From Anastatus disparis (taxonomy: Eukaryota; Arthropoda; Insecta; Hymenoptera; Eupelmidae), in assembly GCA_017163975.1 (NCBI GenBank), contig JAFFSR010000369.1:3736001-3800000 (forward strand): a stretch of 64,000 nucleotides of DNA, given 5' to 3'. Positions 21,720 through 32,905 of this stretch are shown here, in pieces. The number at the start of each line of letters is the position of its first letter. Positions within the stretch are counted from its first letter, which is position 1. The position numbers were made by a program, and so were the translations under genes. The notes below the pieces were generated by a model. That model made no database searches. It had not been told where the DNA came from and saw only the letters and a list, made by a program, of their open reading frames with translations.

Positions 21720-22229
21720 CAGGCTATTTTCAATACGAAAAATAAATGATACATGAAAATTTATATTTGAAACTGTCATAACTCCTTATTGGTGGCTCCG
21801 ACTTACACAATCAAAAATTTATTTCAAAGTTAATAAAAAATAGAAGAAAACAAGCCTTCGAAAGCCAATTTATTGAGAGGCGAACAATAAATAATTTCAA
21901 TTTCTATGTTATACATATAAGAATCAATCAGAAAACTGCAAAATTCAGGTCTGTAAAAAATCACGCTAACTCTTCTCTTTATTTACAACAAGAAGTGTTC
22001 TACTTGATTTTTTTCTAAAACATCAGGATTTTCAGAAAAAAAATGATAAATTTGGGACTTTTCCAAAAATTTTAAAAAATTTTCAAATTTCAAGGTCCTG
22101 TAGCTCTTGATCCTTTTAATCTAGATCCTCGAAAATTATTTTACATTTTTTGGGTAACAAAAAGAATAATTTCTCAGAGTTTCAGCGATTTTATTTTTTT
22201 TACTCTCTTAGTTGGTGTGAAATGTCCCA
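21720..22229 (-). mobile_element. Solo half of a foldback element
   Basis: It matches the right half of the foldback element at 27.4-29.5 kb, from the palindrome centre (near 29005) to the terminal GTGAAATGTCCC. The left half is absent here. Confidence 0.7.
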
Positions 22230-22584
22230 TACATATATGATAAACAAAACTTTCATTTGGTACATACACATTGCAATACTTAAATTTTATCAAATTTAAT
22301 ATTTTATGTAACAAGAATCGTGTGATAATTGTAAATAGTCAATTTACTTTTTTGGAACATTATAATTTCAAAACAAGAAATTATTTATCGTTTATAAAAT
22401 ACAATCGTAATGATTTTTTAATTGGATATAAATATAGAATTAACATCTTGATGATGCAAGCACTGTACACTGCTGAATTTTAAATTTCTAAAAGCTGGAT
22501 AATCTTGTTTTTTTTCTAAGTTTTTAATCTTACAGGTGGTGAGCTTGGAAAGTAGTTAAACCTTCTCTTGACCTCGCACGAAAA

Positions 22585-22854
22585 TTATATACGACAATGT
22601 TTGCAAATATCTCCCAAATTTTTGTATAATCTTTTTATCGATATATCACCTTCGTACCACTCTAGGCTATGATGATTCAGTGTCACTCGATTATTCTGTC
22701 TCAAAAAATTTTTAGATAAGCGTCTTAAATTACAAGGAGGCGCCACAATCTAATAAGCGATAAACTTTTTATGAATAGCAAGTACAGCCACCTCCTTTAG
22801 AATCAAACGATTTTTGTTGTCCTTTAAAAACTGCACGTCAATCACCACGTCCAT
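22585..22854 (-). pseudogene. Conserved Polinton-neighbourhood protein of unknown function, one stop
   Basis: An 89-codon minus-strand frame beginning MDVVIDVQFLKD and including KEVAVLAIHKKF, VAPPCNLRRL and HHSLEWYEGD. An in-frame TAG follows KKFIAY. The frame ends at TAA 22585-22587, but similar text continues in another phase, so a frameshift is likely. I recognise the pattern from uncharacterised insect proteins near Polinton-like genes. I do not know its activity. Confidence 0.5.
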
Positions 22855-22946
22855 ACTGTTTGCAAGAAAGGTTGCTCGTCGATTAAGATAATAAAGATGG
22901 CTTTGATCTACCTAAATAGCGAGAAATATATCCCTACCACCACTAC

Positions 22947-24179
22947 TCAACCGCTATAATCCACGACAACCTGTCTCGATGACTCGATTTCGAGCAAATT
23001 GTCGTATTCAGCATAAATTATACAATTAACAGTACCCTCTAGCGGGTCGTCGAATCTAACATCAATTCGTACATTACCATTTTTTATCAAATTCCAATGA
23101 CTACAAATACTCGCCGATAAATCAAGTGTTAAATCAAAAGTGAATAAGCAGTAACCATTTGAATAGTTTTTACAGGTAATCGAGTTGCCTAAATTTATAA
23201 AGTGAATATCAGTGCCGGAAAAAAGTGTATGATAAGCATCAACGTACATTTTGCTTTTTTTGAAATCTGACTGTAAGGGTTTTGATGGTACCTGCATTCC
23301 ATCAACGTACAGACATAAAAAATTTATATTAAAATTCTTGAAATTGAACGGGTTAAGACTTTTATTATCGTTGTTAGCTTTATTCTCAACAAAATCTAGT
23401 ATAATTTTTGGCATTTGGCCTAATATGACATTGTCGATTGTTTTCTCATGCACACCATTATGTAACGTAACAGTTTTAACTTCTATACGTGTCAGTGGGT
23501 ATTTTGCAATAGTCTACGACAATAGTTTTTCGTGTGCTAGCACAAGTTAAGGATGTAATCTTACTCGACGCACAAAAAGCGTAGCCTTGGTGATATTTAC
23601 TATAAAAGCACTAGCGGGATCCATGAAACAGGATCCATCACGAGAACGCACGAGCCTTACTCTAACTCTAACACTACACAGTAATAATTTGTCTTGATTA
23701 AAAACATCACAATGTAAATGGCCAAGTAAATAAATCTTCCTGTCAATCATAATCGCTTTACGCTGACTGAGACCTGCATTACCACCTGTGGTATCGTCCA
23801 TTTTCCCTGATGTATCATCGTACCACAATCCACTTGTTAAATGAGACTTTTTAGCTGTTGGGCCATAATTTTGTAATGTTTCAATGTAAGCTCTGTATGC
23901 ATAAGCATTGTTTGGCGGTAAAACAGGTTTCTGATTGAATAGCACGTCGACTTGATTGAACAACGAATGCAAAAGATTATTTATTGGTCCAACGTTCGGA
24001 TCTTTAGGTGGTTCAGCACTAGTGCATGTTACACTTATACTCACACTTAAGATTGCGTGAGCCAAGTCTAGATACTCAGTGTTGCCAGGGATGGTAAATT
24101 CAATTGGTGATTGGTCGTTGAGTGAAGATATCGGTTTGTACCGTACCTTGTAAGAGCCTTCAATTGCAGTCTGTGTCAA
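22947..24179 (-). pseudogene. Capsid-like protein of a Polinton (F54H12.2-like), two in-frame stops
   Basis: Two open stretches (24179-23547 and 23453-22947) lie in the same frame, separated by two stops (one at 23547-23549, another about 30 bases further on). Landmarks: HSLFNQVDVLFNQK, YRAYIETLQNYGP, LTSGLWYDDTSGKMD, HCDVFNQDKLLL, then FNINFLCLYVDGMQVPSKPL, AYHTLFSGTDIHF and FTFDLTLDLSAS. This matches the widespread family related to the nematode Maverick-derived protein F54H12.2, probably a capsid component. The capsid role is inference. Near full length for the part I can judge, but inactivated. Confidence 0.7.
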
Positions 24180-24250
24180 GGGTAATTCAAAGATTGATAA
24201 TTCCGACTTGACTCACAAGATCAAGTATGCAACAACGCCATCTTGAAATT

Positions 24251-24961
24251 TTAATTTTCAAAAATATCTTTAGCTTCACGTGCTTTTTTATTCTGCTTCT
24301 TCTTCTTTTTCGCAACTTTATCACTTTTTGAGCGTTTAGCCGCTGAGGTGTTTGTAGTACCGCCATGAGTGAAGTATCGCCAGATTCGACTTTTGAGAGT
24401 TTGAATAAAGCGTTCGGCAATGGCTGCCTTTATATTAGGGTCTCTGACGACTTGGTAGGTAATATATTTTTTTAGCACCTCTTGCACCTCTCGACCGACA
24501 AATTTCTTACCTTTATCAATCTATAGGTAAATAGGATGTCTACTATTACATCGTGATAAAATTTGGTCTAATGCTACAGTGGTGCTTCGGCTGGTTTTGT
24601 CAAGAAGAGGCTCTGCCCAGGCAAACTTGGAAAGTGCATCAATGACAATGAGAATATAACTGTACCCATCATTGTAGGTCTTAAATGATCTAAAATCTGC
24701 CAAGTCAGCTTCCCACACTTCAAATGGGCTTAAAACGTTATAATATCGACGAGAAAAACGATGTCTTACGAGTTTATGTAAAGTATGTGCATCCTGACTC
24801 TCCAGCCATTTAGCAATCGTATTGTTATAAAATTTTTTGGGATTCGCGTGTTTCAGTAGATGAGCACCAGCGTACACTGATGGTGCAGAAACATTATAGT
24901 AATAATGCTCAAGATTCTTCGGCTTTTGCGTCTTCTTCTTATTTTTCTCCTTCTTTCTCAT
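24251..24961 (-). pseudogene. Polinton integrase (retroviral-type DDE), one in-frame stop
   Basis: One minus-strand frame from 24961 to 24251 with a TAG at 24521-24523. The visible core is VWEADLADFRSF (first Asp), YILIVIDALSKFAWAEPL (second Asp), and after the stop AAIAERFIQTLKSRIWRY (Glu in AERF), giving a D,D-35-E type triad. An N-terminal zinc-type region (AHLLKHANPKKF..., HTLHKLVRHRF) precedes it. The C-terminus changes abruptly after RYFTHGG into a Lys-rich tail, suggesting a deletion or a join to other sequence. It would integrate the linear element DNA. Similar to the Maverick-derived protein F54H12.3. Confidence 0.8.
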
Positions 24962-24975
24962 TGCTCCTCCTCCTC

Positions 24976-25213
24976 TTACAAACTAGCTTTTTCTCTCTCT
25001 TTCGTTCTTTTAAATGTATTTTTAATGCGTTTCGAAAATTCATCAAACGCAATTTTGCTAATCATGCACAAAATAATAATACCAGCTGCAGTCTTTTCAT
25101 TACCATTCGCAATCTCCGAGAGCACGCGTGAAAATGCTTGTTCAGCCAACAGTCTGTCGGTTTTTATATAATTCGTTATTTTTTTTATTTGAATATGAAA
25201 TATCGTGCTCTAG
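24976..25213 (-). other. Small open frame of unknown identity in the Polinton block
   Basis: About 78 open codons on the minus strand between two stops, including RLLAEQAFSRVLSEIANG and a short hydrophobic stretch AAGIIILCMI followed by a basic tail. There is no clear start codon upstream. Its position between virion-type genes makes a small structural protein possible, but I do not recognise it. Confidence 0.3.
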
Positions 25214-25375
25214 ACAGGCATTGTCAAAAAGATTTTTCCTCTCTGACCACATAGAGAAGAAACTGGTAGCCTGGTAGATGTATTTCAAAGGGTACAACTG
25301 AAATCAATCAGTCTACAAAAGTACCAGTTCCCCCCTCCTCCTCCATCTTCCCCTCCATCACTTCCTTCTATGCTT

Positions 25376-26138
25376 TCACATACGGGTCCATCTTAGCTGT
25401 TCGATGCGACTGTTTTTTGCAGGGGTTGATGGCGTAGCTGCTAGCTTGCTAGCAACTTTTTTACGCATTTTCGCACTCTCAACTTCTTTCTCTTTTACGC
25501 TCGTTTGACTCGTAACTATTGAAGTATAATAACCTTTGTTTTCTGACGACGATGAAAGCGATGACTCAGGGCTATGAGATGCAATCGTATGCCACAGTTG
25601 ATCGTTACCAATGAATTTTCGAGGTATACTAACTTGTCGAAAGACACGTGCAAACTGTTTGTATCCGTGCAATGGTGGTCTTTTACTATTTCTCATAGCT
25701 TTGTTCACTAAATCGACAATATTAGTACCCTTGACAACAGCGACTATCCCAATCGATATTACTAGCTTGCCTCGACCATCTAATGAGATGCCTAGCATTG
25801 CTTTTAAATTTCTGCGGTACCGACTCCACAAGTTGTTCGTCGTCGATTTCGTCATTATTGTCTTTATTCGTTGTCGTTCCTATTTCTAATAATGTTGTCT
25901 CGTGTGGATGTATTATACCCCCACTCTCATCCTTCTCCTCCTCTTTAAGATGGCAGTAACGCCGCAAGATTTGCTGGTATTGCAAAGACTTTTGGCGCTC
26001 ATCACCCGTAGAATGTAATTTTTTACTCATTTCTTCGTCAAGGCGTGTCGTGGCTGTACCAGGTGTCTGTACACTGGATGCTAGTAATGTAAGACTGGTA
26101 GTTGCTACGTCATGCTGCTGCTGATGCTGTTCCTCCAA
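25376..26138 (-). pseudogene. Polinton virion-associated protein, frameshifted
   Basis: Two overlapping minus-strand frames (26138-25722 and 25855-25376) read as one protein with a frameshift near 25800. The first part has a Gln-rich start and TPGTATTRLDEEM followed by ESVPQKFKSNARHLI; the second has GTNIVDLVNKAMRN, KRPPLHGYKQFARV and RKFIGNDQLWHT. This pattern recurs in uncharacterised proteins encoded beside Polinton capsid genes. Exact role unknown. Confidence 0.55.
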
Positions 26139-26183
26139 AATCTTGCAGTACTAAAATTATTTTTCTTGCGTACTCCATGCCGA

Positions 26184-26435
26184 TTAAACATGTTTCACAA
26201 TTAGCCGCAGTAAATATGATGGTTCTACCACCAATTTCCTTTTTACCTCCAAACTATCCGGTTTAGCGAGTTTTCGCAACAGAGGTGCAAATTTTCGCAA
26301 TTGTTTCTTATAATACTTGCTGAGTGGAATATTCCCACGTAAAATGTCCAAAGAACACTCGCAAATGTACGTTATAAGTTTAGAAATTGTTTCGTGTAAT
26401 ATGGCCTTAAGTTTATAAAGTTCGATTTTACACAA
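26184..26435 (-). CDS. Small basic Polinton virion-type protein
   Basis: An 83-residue frame with LKAILHETISKLITYICECSLDILRGNIPLSKYYKKQLRK..., an amphipathic and basic protein. The segment ILRGNIPLSKYYKKQLRK followed by LLRKLA is typical of a small protein found in Polinton and adintovirus-like gene clusters. The end (after KRKLV) diverges from the usual Gly-rich tail, so it may be frame-damaged. It lies between the ATPase and the virion-associated protein. Confidence 0.55.
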   Translation of the reverse strand: MCKIELYKLKAILHETISKLITYICECSLDILRGNIPLSKYYKKQLRKFAPLLRKLAKPDSLEVKRKLVVEPSYLLRLIVKHV

Positions 26436-26495
26436 ACAATGGAATTGGTTTTTTTTCTGGAATCGGTCTGCTACGACTACGTGTCACCGACTCCA

Positions 26496-27031
26496 TTAAA
26501 ATCGCACAATCGGTAGATTATTCGATTGAGTACCAGCTTTTATGGGCGTGCAACGAGGCACATAAACGTACTGATGTTTGTCAAACGGAAATATAAAAGT
26601 ACGAAATCTCATATTTTCAGGCGTACCCTGCTTCAGATCTATAAACAAATAGCCGTGTGGCTGTGCTGTGGCATTGAGATAAGCCTCTTGCAAAGAAAAC
26701 GAGGCTTCTCGAGGCAGACTTGACGAGCCAGATAATGTATTTGCGCTCGGTCGCGCGGATTTTTAAATGCCACGATGTAATTAGAGTTTAGAGAGATTAC
26801 TCGCTGAAAGAGATTAACAAGTATTAACCTATTATTTGCTCTAAAATGCTCGCCACCATTATTTCTTGTATCTCCCACCACCACCATCACCTTTAACCCG
26901 CATTTCCAGTATGAAAGTAAACGCAGCAGCGGTGCTCGGTTAGTGTAGGACAAGTTTTGGTATCGTGTAAATAAATAAGTTATAGTCAAGAATTTGAGCA
27001 TAAGATAATCAAATTTTAACAAAAAATTCAT
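26496..27031 (-). pseudogene. Polinton packaging ATPase (FtsK/HerA type), C-terminal fragment, frameshifted
   Basis: Two frames (27031-26639 and 26693-26496) together carry SLNSNYIVAFKNPRD, RAQIHYLARQ, then NATAQPHGYLFIDLK, RFRTFIFP and YVYVP. These are the C-terminal landmarks of the genome-packaging ATPase of Polintons and related viruses. The frame shifts near 26700. The Walker A and B motifs are not visible upstream, so the N-terminal two thirds are missing or too decayed to see. Confidence 0.65.
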
Positions 27032-27040
27032 TAAAGACTT

Positions 27041-27434
27041 AAATTCTTAAATTTCGATAAACTTTTATTGAGAGTTGTCGTACGGAAGTGTGGTGACTAT
27101 TCGTATCTCGCAAAAAATAATAATGAATCGAACAAAAAAGGTGCATTTCAAGGAAGGTAGATCAGGTATTTACGTGATATGTGTATGGGATTATGTAAAT
27201 CGTGCAGCGCGACGTGGAGAGTCGGAGCCAGCGGCTCGCGACAAAGAGAGATTTAAAATGAGAGTGGAAAAAATGAAGATTTTTCAAGAACCTATAATTT
27301 TGAAAAAAATTAACGACTACTTAATCATCAGAAAATAAATTTATTATACTGTTATATTATTTTTTAAATTTCAATAAATTATAAAATTTATCACAAAATT
27401 GTTTTTGTTTTCATTCTATAACCTATATATATAT
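27041..27434. other. AT-rich stretch beside the ATPase fragment
   Basis: It contains a short plus-strand open frame (27075-27338) without recognisable motifs. I do not consider it a supported gene. Confidence 0.35.
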
Positions 27435-29514
27435 GCGACATTTCGCACCAACTAGAAGAGCAAAAAAATAAAAATCGCTGAAACTCTGATAGGCCAATCA
27501 AATTAGATTTTTTCACGTGAAAAAGTTTAATAGCAAACCAACTGTACAGTTATGTAAAGTAAGTTTGTGGGAGTAAAATATCCAAAATGGCCCCAACAGG
27601 TGTTGTCCGTTTTTGTTTAAACAATGTTTAAACATTGAAAATTGCCATTTTTTCCCTTTAATTGCAAATATTTCTAGAGCCGTAAAAGCTATCATAATGG
27701 CCCAATGAGATAAAATATAGGTTTTTGAAAAATCTTTAAAATGAATTTTTAATCATTGTGATTTCATTCATAGTTCCCGAGAAAAATGCGAAAAACCACT
27801 AAAAATGCTTAAAATTTCAAAAATTCATAACTTTTTTAATTTTATGATTTAAGAGCTGGCTCTGTGGGAATAAATTGTTTTTCATATGCACAATAAGCAT
27901 ACGCAAGCAGAATTTTGTAGGACTAATAGTTTTTTCATAATATCAATTACAAGTTATAAACAAATAATTTTTAATAGGCCATTCTATCTCACACGATCAA
28001 CTTTTTAAAGTTTTTAACATCGATTCTGAAAGTTTAGATATCCCTCTACAAAATGTATATTTCAGATTTTTTATTAATTCTTCATAAAGACCTTAAAAAT
28101 TCATTTAAACATTGCGTCTTGCGCTCGGACGCCTGAAATAAAGTTAGTAGTGGGGGAACTCAAGCCAAGGGGAAGCGTAAGTCGGGTAGCCTGTCTAACA
28201 TGTTGCAGGCGCACAGCAGATATCCCGCTTGTTGTTTTGGAACTATAAATGCAATCACAATGATTAAAAATTCATTTTAAAGATTTTTTAAAAACCTACA
28301 TTTTATCTCATTGGGCCATTATGATAGCTTTTACGGCTCTAGAAATATTTGCAATTAAAGGGAAAAAATGGCAATTTTCAATGTTTAAACATTGTTTAAA
28401 CAAAAACGGACAACATCTGTTGGGGCCATTTTGGATATTTTACTCCCACAAACCTACTTTACATAACTGTACAGTTGGTTTGCTGTTAAACTTTTTTACA
28501 AATATCAGACATTTTTCAGCTAAATTGATTGGACTATGAGAATATATTCAGTTTGTTACCCAAAACTATGTAAAAAAGTTTTCAAGGATCTAGATTGAAA
28601 CTATCAAGAGCTATAGATCCTTGAAATTCGGAAATTTTTTTAAATTTTTGAAAAAGTCCCTACTTTATTATTTTTTTTCTAAAAATCCTGATATTTCAGA
28701 GGGAAATTTATAAAAATACTTCTTGTTGTAAATGAAGAGGAGAGTTAGCATGATTTTTTACAGATCTTAATTTTGAAGTTTTCCATTTATTCTTATACGT
28801 ATTACCTAGTAGATGAGATTACTCATTGTTTGCTACTTCAGAAATTGCTATTCGAGGACTTATTTTCTTTTATTTTACATGAACTTTGAAATAAATTTTT
28901 GATCATGTAAGTCAGAGCCATCAATAAGGAGTTATGACAGTTTAAAAAATATATTTTTATGTATGATTTATTTTTCATATTGGATATAAATATATATTTT
29001 CATGTATGATTTATTTTTCTTATTGAAAATAAATCGTACATGAAAATATATATTTTAAACTGTCATTACTCCTTATTGATGGCTCTGACTTACATGATCA
29101 AAAATTTATTTCAAAGTTCATGTAAAATAAAAGAAAATAAGCCCTCGAATAGCAATTCCTGAAGTAGCGAACAATGAGTAATCTCAATTACTATGTAATA
29201 CATATAAGAATCAATAAAAAACTTCAAAATTAAGGTCTGTAAAAAATCATGCTAACTCTCCTCTTCATTTACAACAAGAAGTATTGTTATGAATTCCCCT
29301 CTAAAACATCAGTATTTTTAGAAAAAAAATAGTAAAGTAGGGACTTTTCCAAAAATTTTTAAAAATTTCCAAATTTCAAGGATCTATAGCTCTTGATACT
29401 TTCAATCTAGATCCTTGAAAACTTTTTTACATATTTTGGATAATAAACTGAATATATTCTCAGAGTTTCAGCGATTTTCATTCTTTTGCCCTTCTAGTTG
29501 GTGTGAAATGTCCC
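27435..29514. mobile_element. Foldback element with GCGACATTTC / GAAATGTCCC ends
   Basis: Outer ends match as inverted repeats (27435-27486 and 29462-29514). The right half (29005-29460) is the inverted partner of 28539-28985, with the axis near 29000. Another inverted-repeat element interrupts the left arm at 27487-28538. A solo right half occurs at 21.7-22.2 kb. No transposase is encoded. Confidence 0.8.
27487..28538. mobile_element. Inverted-repeat element nested in the left arm
   Basis: The arms (27487-27778 and 28240-28538) are inverted copies; both encode the same meaningless 60-codon open frame in opposite directions. Outer ends read ATAG(G/T)CCAATCAA. The core holds a GC-richer patch at about 28115-28245 unlike the surrounding AT-rich DNA. 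Confidence 0.75.
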
Positions 29515-29522
29515 ATATATAT

Positions 29523-30877
29523 TGCAACGATTATTCATAATCGTGCAGACAGGATATTCAAATTTCCCGCGAGGCACGATAGTAACAGGCTCAACCGCCA
29601 GGTGCCGTCAGTTTTGGCTGCTCCCGCAAGAGGAACAGCGAGCTCGTAAAGATATAAGAGCTAAGGCTCAGCGAAGAGTCGAGGCATTGGGTACTGTGCT
29701 CTCCCTCTCTCTTAGCCGAGTGCGCTCGCTGGCCTAGAGAGAGAAAGCAGTATACAGTACTGGCTTTCTTATATGGGGCTCCTACGCCTTATAAGAAAAG
29801 CTATTCTCTCGCTCGCTCTAATGTGACAAACCATTAGAAGCAAGTCGAGCCGCAATTAATCTTTGCCGAGTGCGCTCGCTGGCTTAGATAAAATGCGACC
29901 GAGAGAACCGCCATTGCACTTCCGTACCGCCGTACCGCCGTACCGCTGTACCGACCGCGCTGTATATATTAGATTAGTTTAACTTAATATAAGATCATAT
30001 TAGTTTGTACCGCCGAGCCGCCGTACCGGCCGTTTTTGTAAATAGCCACTTTATTTAATTCATTATTAATTAACATTTGATATTAAGGTTGATTTACACC
30101 GAACCGTTATATACCGCCGAGCCGCCGTGCCAACCTGTGTATATGACACTTTGCCTAAGATAAGTTCATAGTAACTTTAAGGTGTTTTTCCACCTATTAT
30201 AACCGTAGTATTAAGTTAGTATTAAGGGTGCTTCCCACCCATTGCCGCCACCGGGAAAAGGCAAGCCGGGATTACTCTATCCATGCGCGTCTGCCGCGCA
30301 TTAGAGAATCATTGGCCTTCAGCTGTATTCCGTATTACCGCATTAAGGGTATCGTCCACCCGCCGTTACTATATTAGTTTTATTGACATTATAACTATTA
30401 TAATTTTTGTTTGTTCATTAAAACCGTCCAGGCCGTTAACCGCCGTTAGTCTAGTTTGACTTATTATTAAAGTTAAAGTTTATTTCAATATTAGTTTGAA
30501 TTATTTTTGATTTCATTTATTTCCGCCGCCAACAAGAGGCGCATAAGCCGACAAGAGGCGTACAATAAATTCAATCTTTATTTCTTTGTATGACGCGTAC
30601 ATATGTTAGGTTAGTTATTTTGATTTATATAATTTAGGTTAGTTTATTACTTTTCATTATTATTGTTATACGTCGTTGTAACATATGAGTTTAGAGTACA
30701 ATAAAGCTCTGATACTCCCTAGCATAAACAAACGTGTCAACCCGTTTACTATCCTTCATCTTTCCACCGTCCGTCCTAACCGACCTCCTGCCTCGAACCC
30801 TGGTCACTCACTGAAGCGTCTGGCAACAGAAGGTAAAGACGTAATATTTCCCACCCGCGGGAAATAAAAACGTTACA
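29523..30877 (+). repeat. LTR-like unit 1 (TGCAACG...CGTTACA)
   Basis: A 1355-bp unit bounded by TG and CA with imperfect inverted ends, flanked on both sides by AT repeats. It has a TATAAGAG box near 29652 and the segment CCGAGTGCGCTCGCTGGC twice (about 29716 and 29864), plus TACCGCCG repeats near 29920-29960. It reads as a solo LTR, with no internal domain attached. Confidence 0.6.
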
Positions 30878-30895
30878 ATATATATATATATATAT

Positions 30896-31992
30896 TGCGA
30901 CGATTCAAAAATCGCGCTAGACTTAGTACTTGCGCTCAGCCGCTACGAGGCGCTACTCCCGCAACGGGAATAGGGAGCTCCATAGCATATATAAGCGAGC
31001 TGCCGAGCCAGCATCAGACTTCTCTCCTTCCATTATGTAAGAGTGGGGTTGCTCGGCACAGTGGGAGTTATCCTTACCTATACTCCCGTCTCAAGCTATG
31101 TAAGGGTGGGATTGCCCGGCATAGTCTCCTATCCATCCGTCAGTGTAAGGGTGGGGTTGCCCGACACTGACTCCTAGTTACTACCTCCACCATCGCTGGT
31201 CGGGGTAGATTCCTCCATTGGTCTTTGACCAAAAGTCTCCCCCCTCTTATCCAGCCATGGGTTAGAGGGTTACCATCCTAGCTCTCCTATATTACCTTAC
31301 CTGGCTCCGTTACCGACCGCGCTGAACTCCGTCGATAAAGTAGGTCGCGAATTTACCCGCCGAGTCTATATTGTTATATAATTAACCATTGTATTATTTC
31401 TTTTGTTTTATTTGTTACAGCCGATAAATACGAATTAGCGCCACCTAGCGGTCAAGAAGATAACTAAAGGTTTTTCTTTTCAACGTGCGAAACATTATTT
31501 CGCTCAATTATAATTTTTATTTATTTTTTTTGTTATTAAGTATTATTGAAATCGGCGTTGTAATTATTTTTCTGTTGTTATTTTTTTAATAAATATAAAA
31601 GAAAAGATAATTTAAGTTTAAACCCAAAGTGTCGTGTTTGAACTTAATCACCAGTCCGCAGTACCCATCCTGCTTCCTCTCACGAACATTATCACTTAGT
31701 GCATAAGGATAGGTTAGCTTTGGATTATTTATTTATTTCTTTTAATTAATGTTATTTCTTTTCTTAATCATTTATATTTTTTTTTTCCTCTTCAAATATT
31801 TAAATGGATTTTTAATTTATTTTTATTTATTTCTTTATCTTTCTTATTATTAATTTTATTAATTTAATAAGGTTAGGTTAGCTTAGTATGTAAGTTTGAA
31901 CTTTGGCCTCCGAGAATCAACATCTGCAGCGCCCTCTAAAAGTCTGACGCCTACGATATCAAGATCTATTCGAGGCTAAAAGGCCAAACGTT

Positions 31993-31995
<3 letters not shown>
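30896..31995 (+). repeat. LTR-like unit 2 (TGCGACG...CGTTACA)
   Basis: An 1100-bp unit with the same type of ends as unit 1, again between (TA)n tracts. It has a TATATAAGCGAG box near 30990 and three copies of a GTAAGGGTGGGGTTGCCCG-type motif (about 31038, 31097, 31145). Strong short-range similarity with unit 1 is limited to the ends and promoter-like part (GCTACTCCCGCAA, AGGGAGCT, ATATAAG). Confidence 0.6.

Positions 31996-32034
<39 letters not shown>
31996..32034. repeat. (TA)n microsatellite
   Basis: Pure AT dinucleotide repeat directly after LTR-like unit 2. A shorter one separates units 1 and 2. Confidence 0.95.
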
Positions 32035-32037
<3 letters not shown>

Positions 32038-32231
32038 CCCATTCTCTGCCAAACCGAAGGACGGTAAATTTTTTTTCGCTAAAAATGGGTATAATGGTTC
32101 TTTTCCATATTATGGACCACTCATAATTTTTATAGATTCCTTCAGTACATATTTTCAGAGCTACAAAGCTTCAAACTTGAGCTAAAATCATATTTTTGAC
32201 ATTTTTGACTAATTTTAGGCTTAAATTACTC

Positions 32232-32905
32232 ACAAGGAAAGTGTCAGGGTATTGGGACGCCGATCCTGCTCAAATTTCGGGAGATGATTTTGGATGTAGA
32301 AATATGAAAAAAGCCAAGGTACTAGACTTCAACGCTCAATATTTCTCTAGTTACAGGAAAATAAAGAAAATCACTATAAAAGTTACTAGATTTTCAAACG
32401 CTTATAATTTATTAGCATTGATAGCTAGAAGCCTAAACCTTTTTTTAAATGAAAGTTGAGCTCAAATCCTTTCGAATTATCACTAATAGCATCTCAAAAT
32501 ATTTTTTTCTAAAGTTATAGAGGAATAAAAATTAAAACAAATTTTAGCATTTATTATTAATTAATTAAAATTAATGTTATGAAGACGGATTTCAGGTCCA
32601 ATTTTTATCCCTCTATAACTTTAGAAAAAAATAATATTTCAGGATGCCATAAGTGATAATTCGAAAGGATTTGAGCTTAACTTTCATTTAAAAAAAGGTT
32701 CAAGCTTCTAGCTATGAATGCTAATGAATTATAAGCGTTTGAAAATCTAGTAATTTTTATAGTGATTTTTTTTATTTGTCTGTAACTAGAGAAATATTGA
32801 GCGTTAGAGTCTAGTACCTTGGCTTTTTTCATATTTCTACATCTAAAATCATCTTTAAAAATTTGAGCAGGATCAGCGTCCAAACACCATGACACTCTCC
32901 TTGTC
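32232..32905. mobile_element. Palindromic MITE, copy 1
   Basis: Near-perfect palindrome with its axis near 32570. Ends read ACAAGGAAAGTGTCA(G/T)G. The arms contain CTCAATATTTC(T/C)CTAGTTACAG and GCATTGATAGCTAGAAGC, shared with the elements at 38.9 and 56.3 kb. No coding capacity. Confidence 0.8.

Larger units (their letters stand above)
22560..27040 (-). mobile_element. Polinton/Maverick-type element remnant, block A
   Basis: A run of minus-strand coding remnants typical of Polintons or closely related adintovirus-like elements. From right to left: packaging ATPase C-terminus, a small basic virion-type protein, a virion-associated protein, integrase, a capsid-like protein and a further conserved unknown protein. 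Each has at least one stop or frameshift. I could not find terminal inverted repeats. A matching DNA polymerase block lies on the same strand at 36.0-37.7 kb. Confidence 0.75.

Noticed and set aside
24187..24420. Basic 77-residue minus-strand frame
   Set aside because: Overlaps the integrase end in another phase; the integrase frame has the family motifs.
27075..27338. 87-residue plus-strand open frame beside the ATPase fragment
   Set aside because: No motif, no context and ordinary for AT-rich DNA of this length.
27513..28539. Identical 60-residue frames on opposite strands
   Set aside because: They are the two arms of an inverted-repeat element, not genes.
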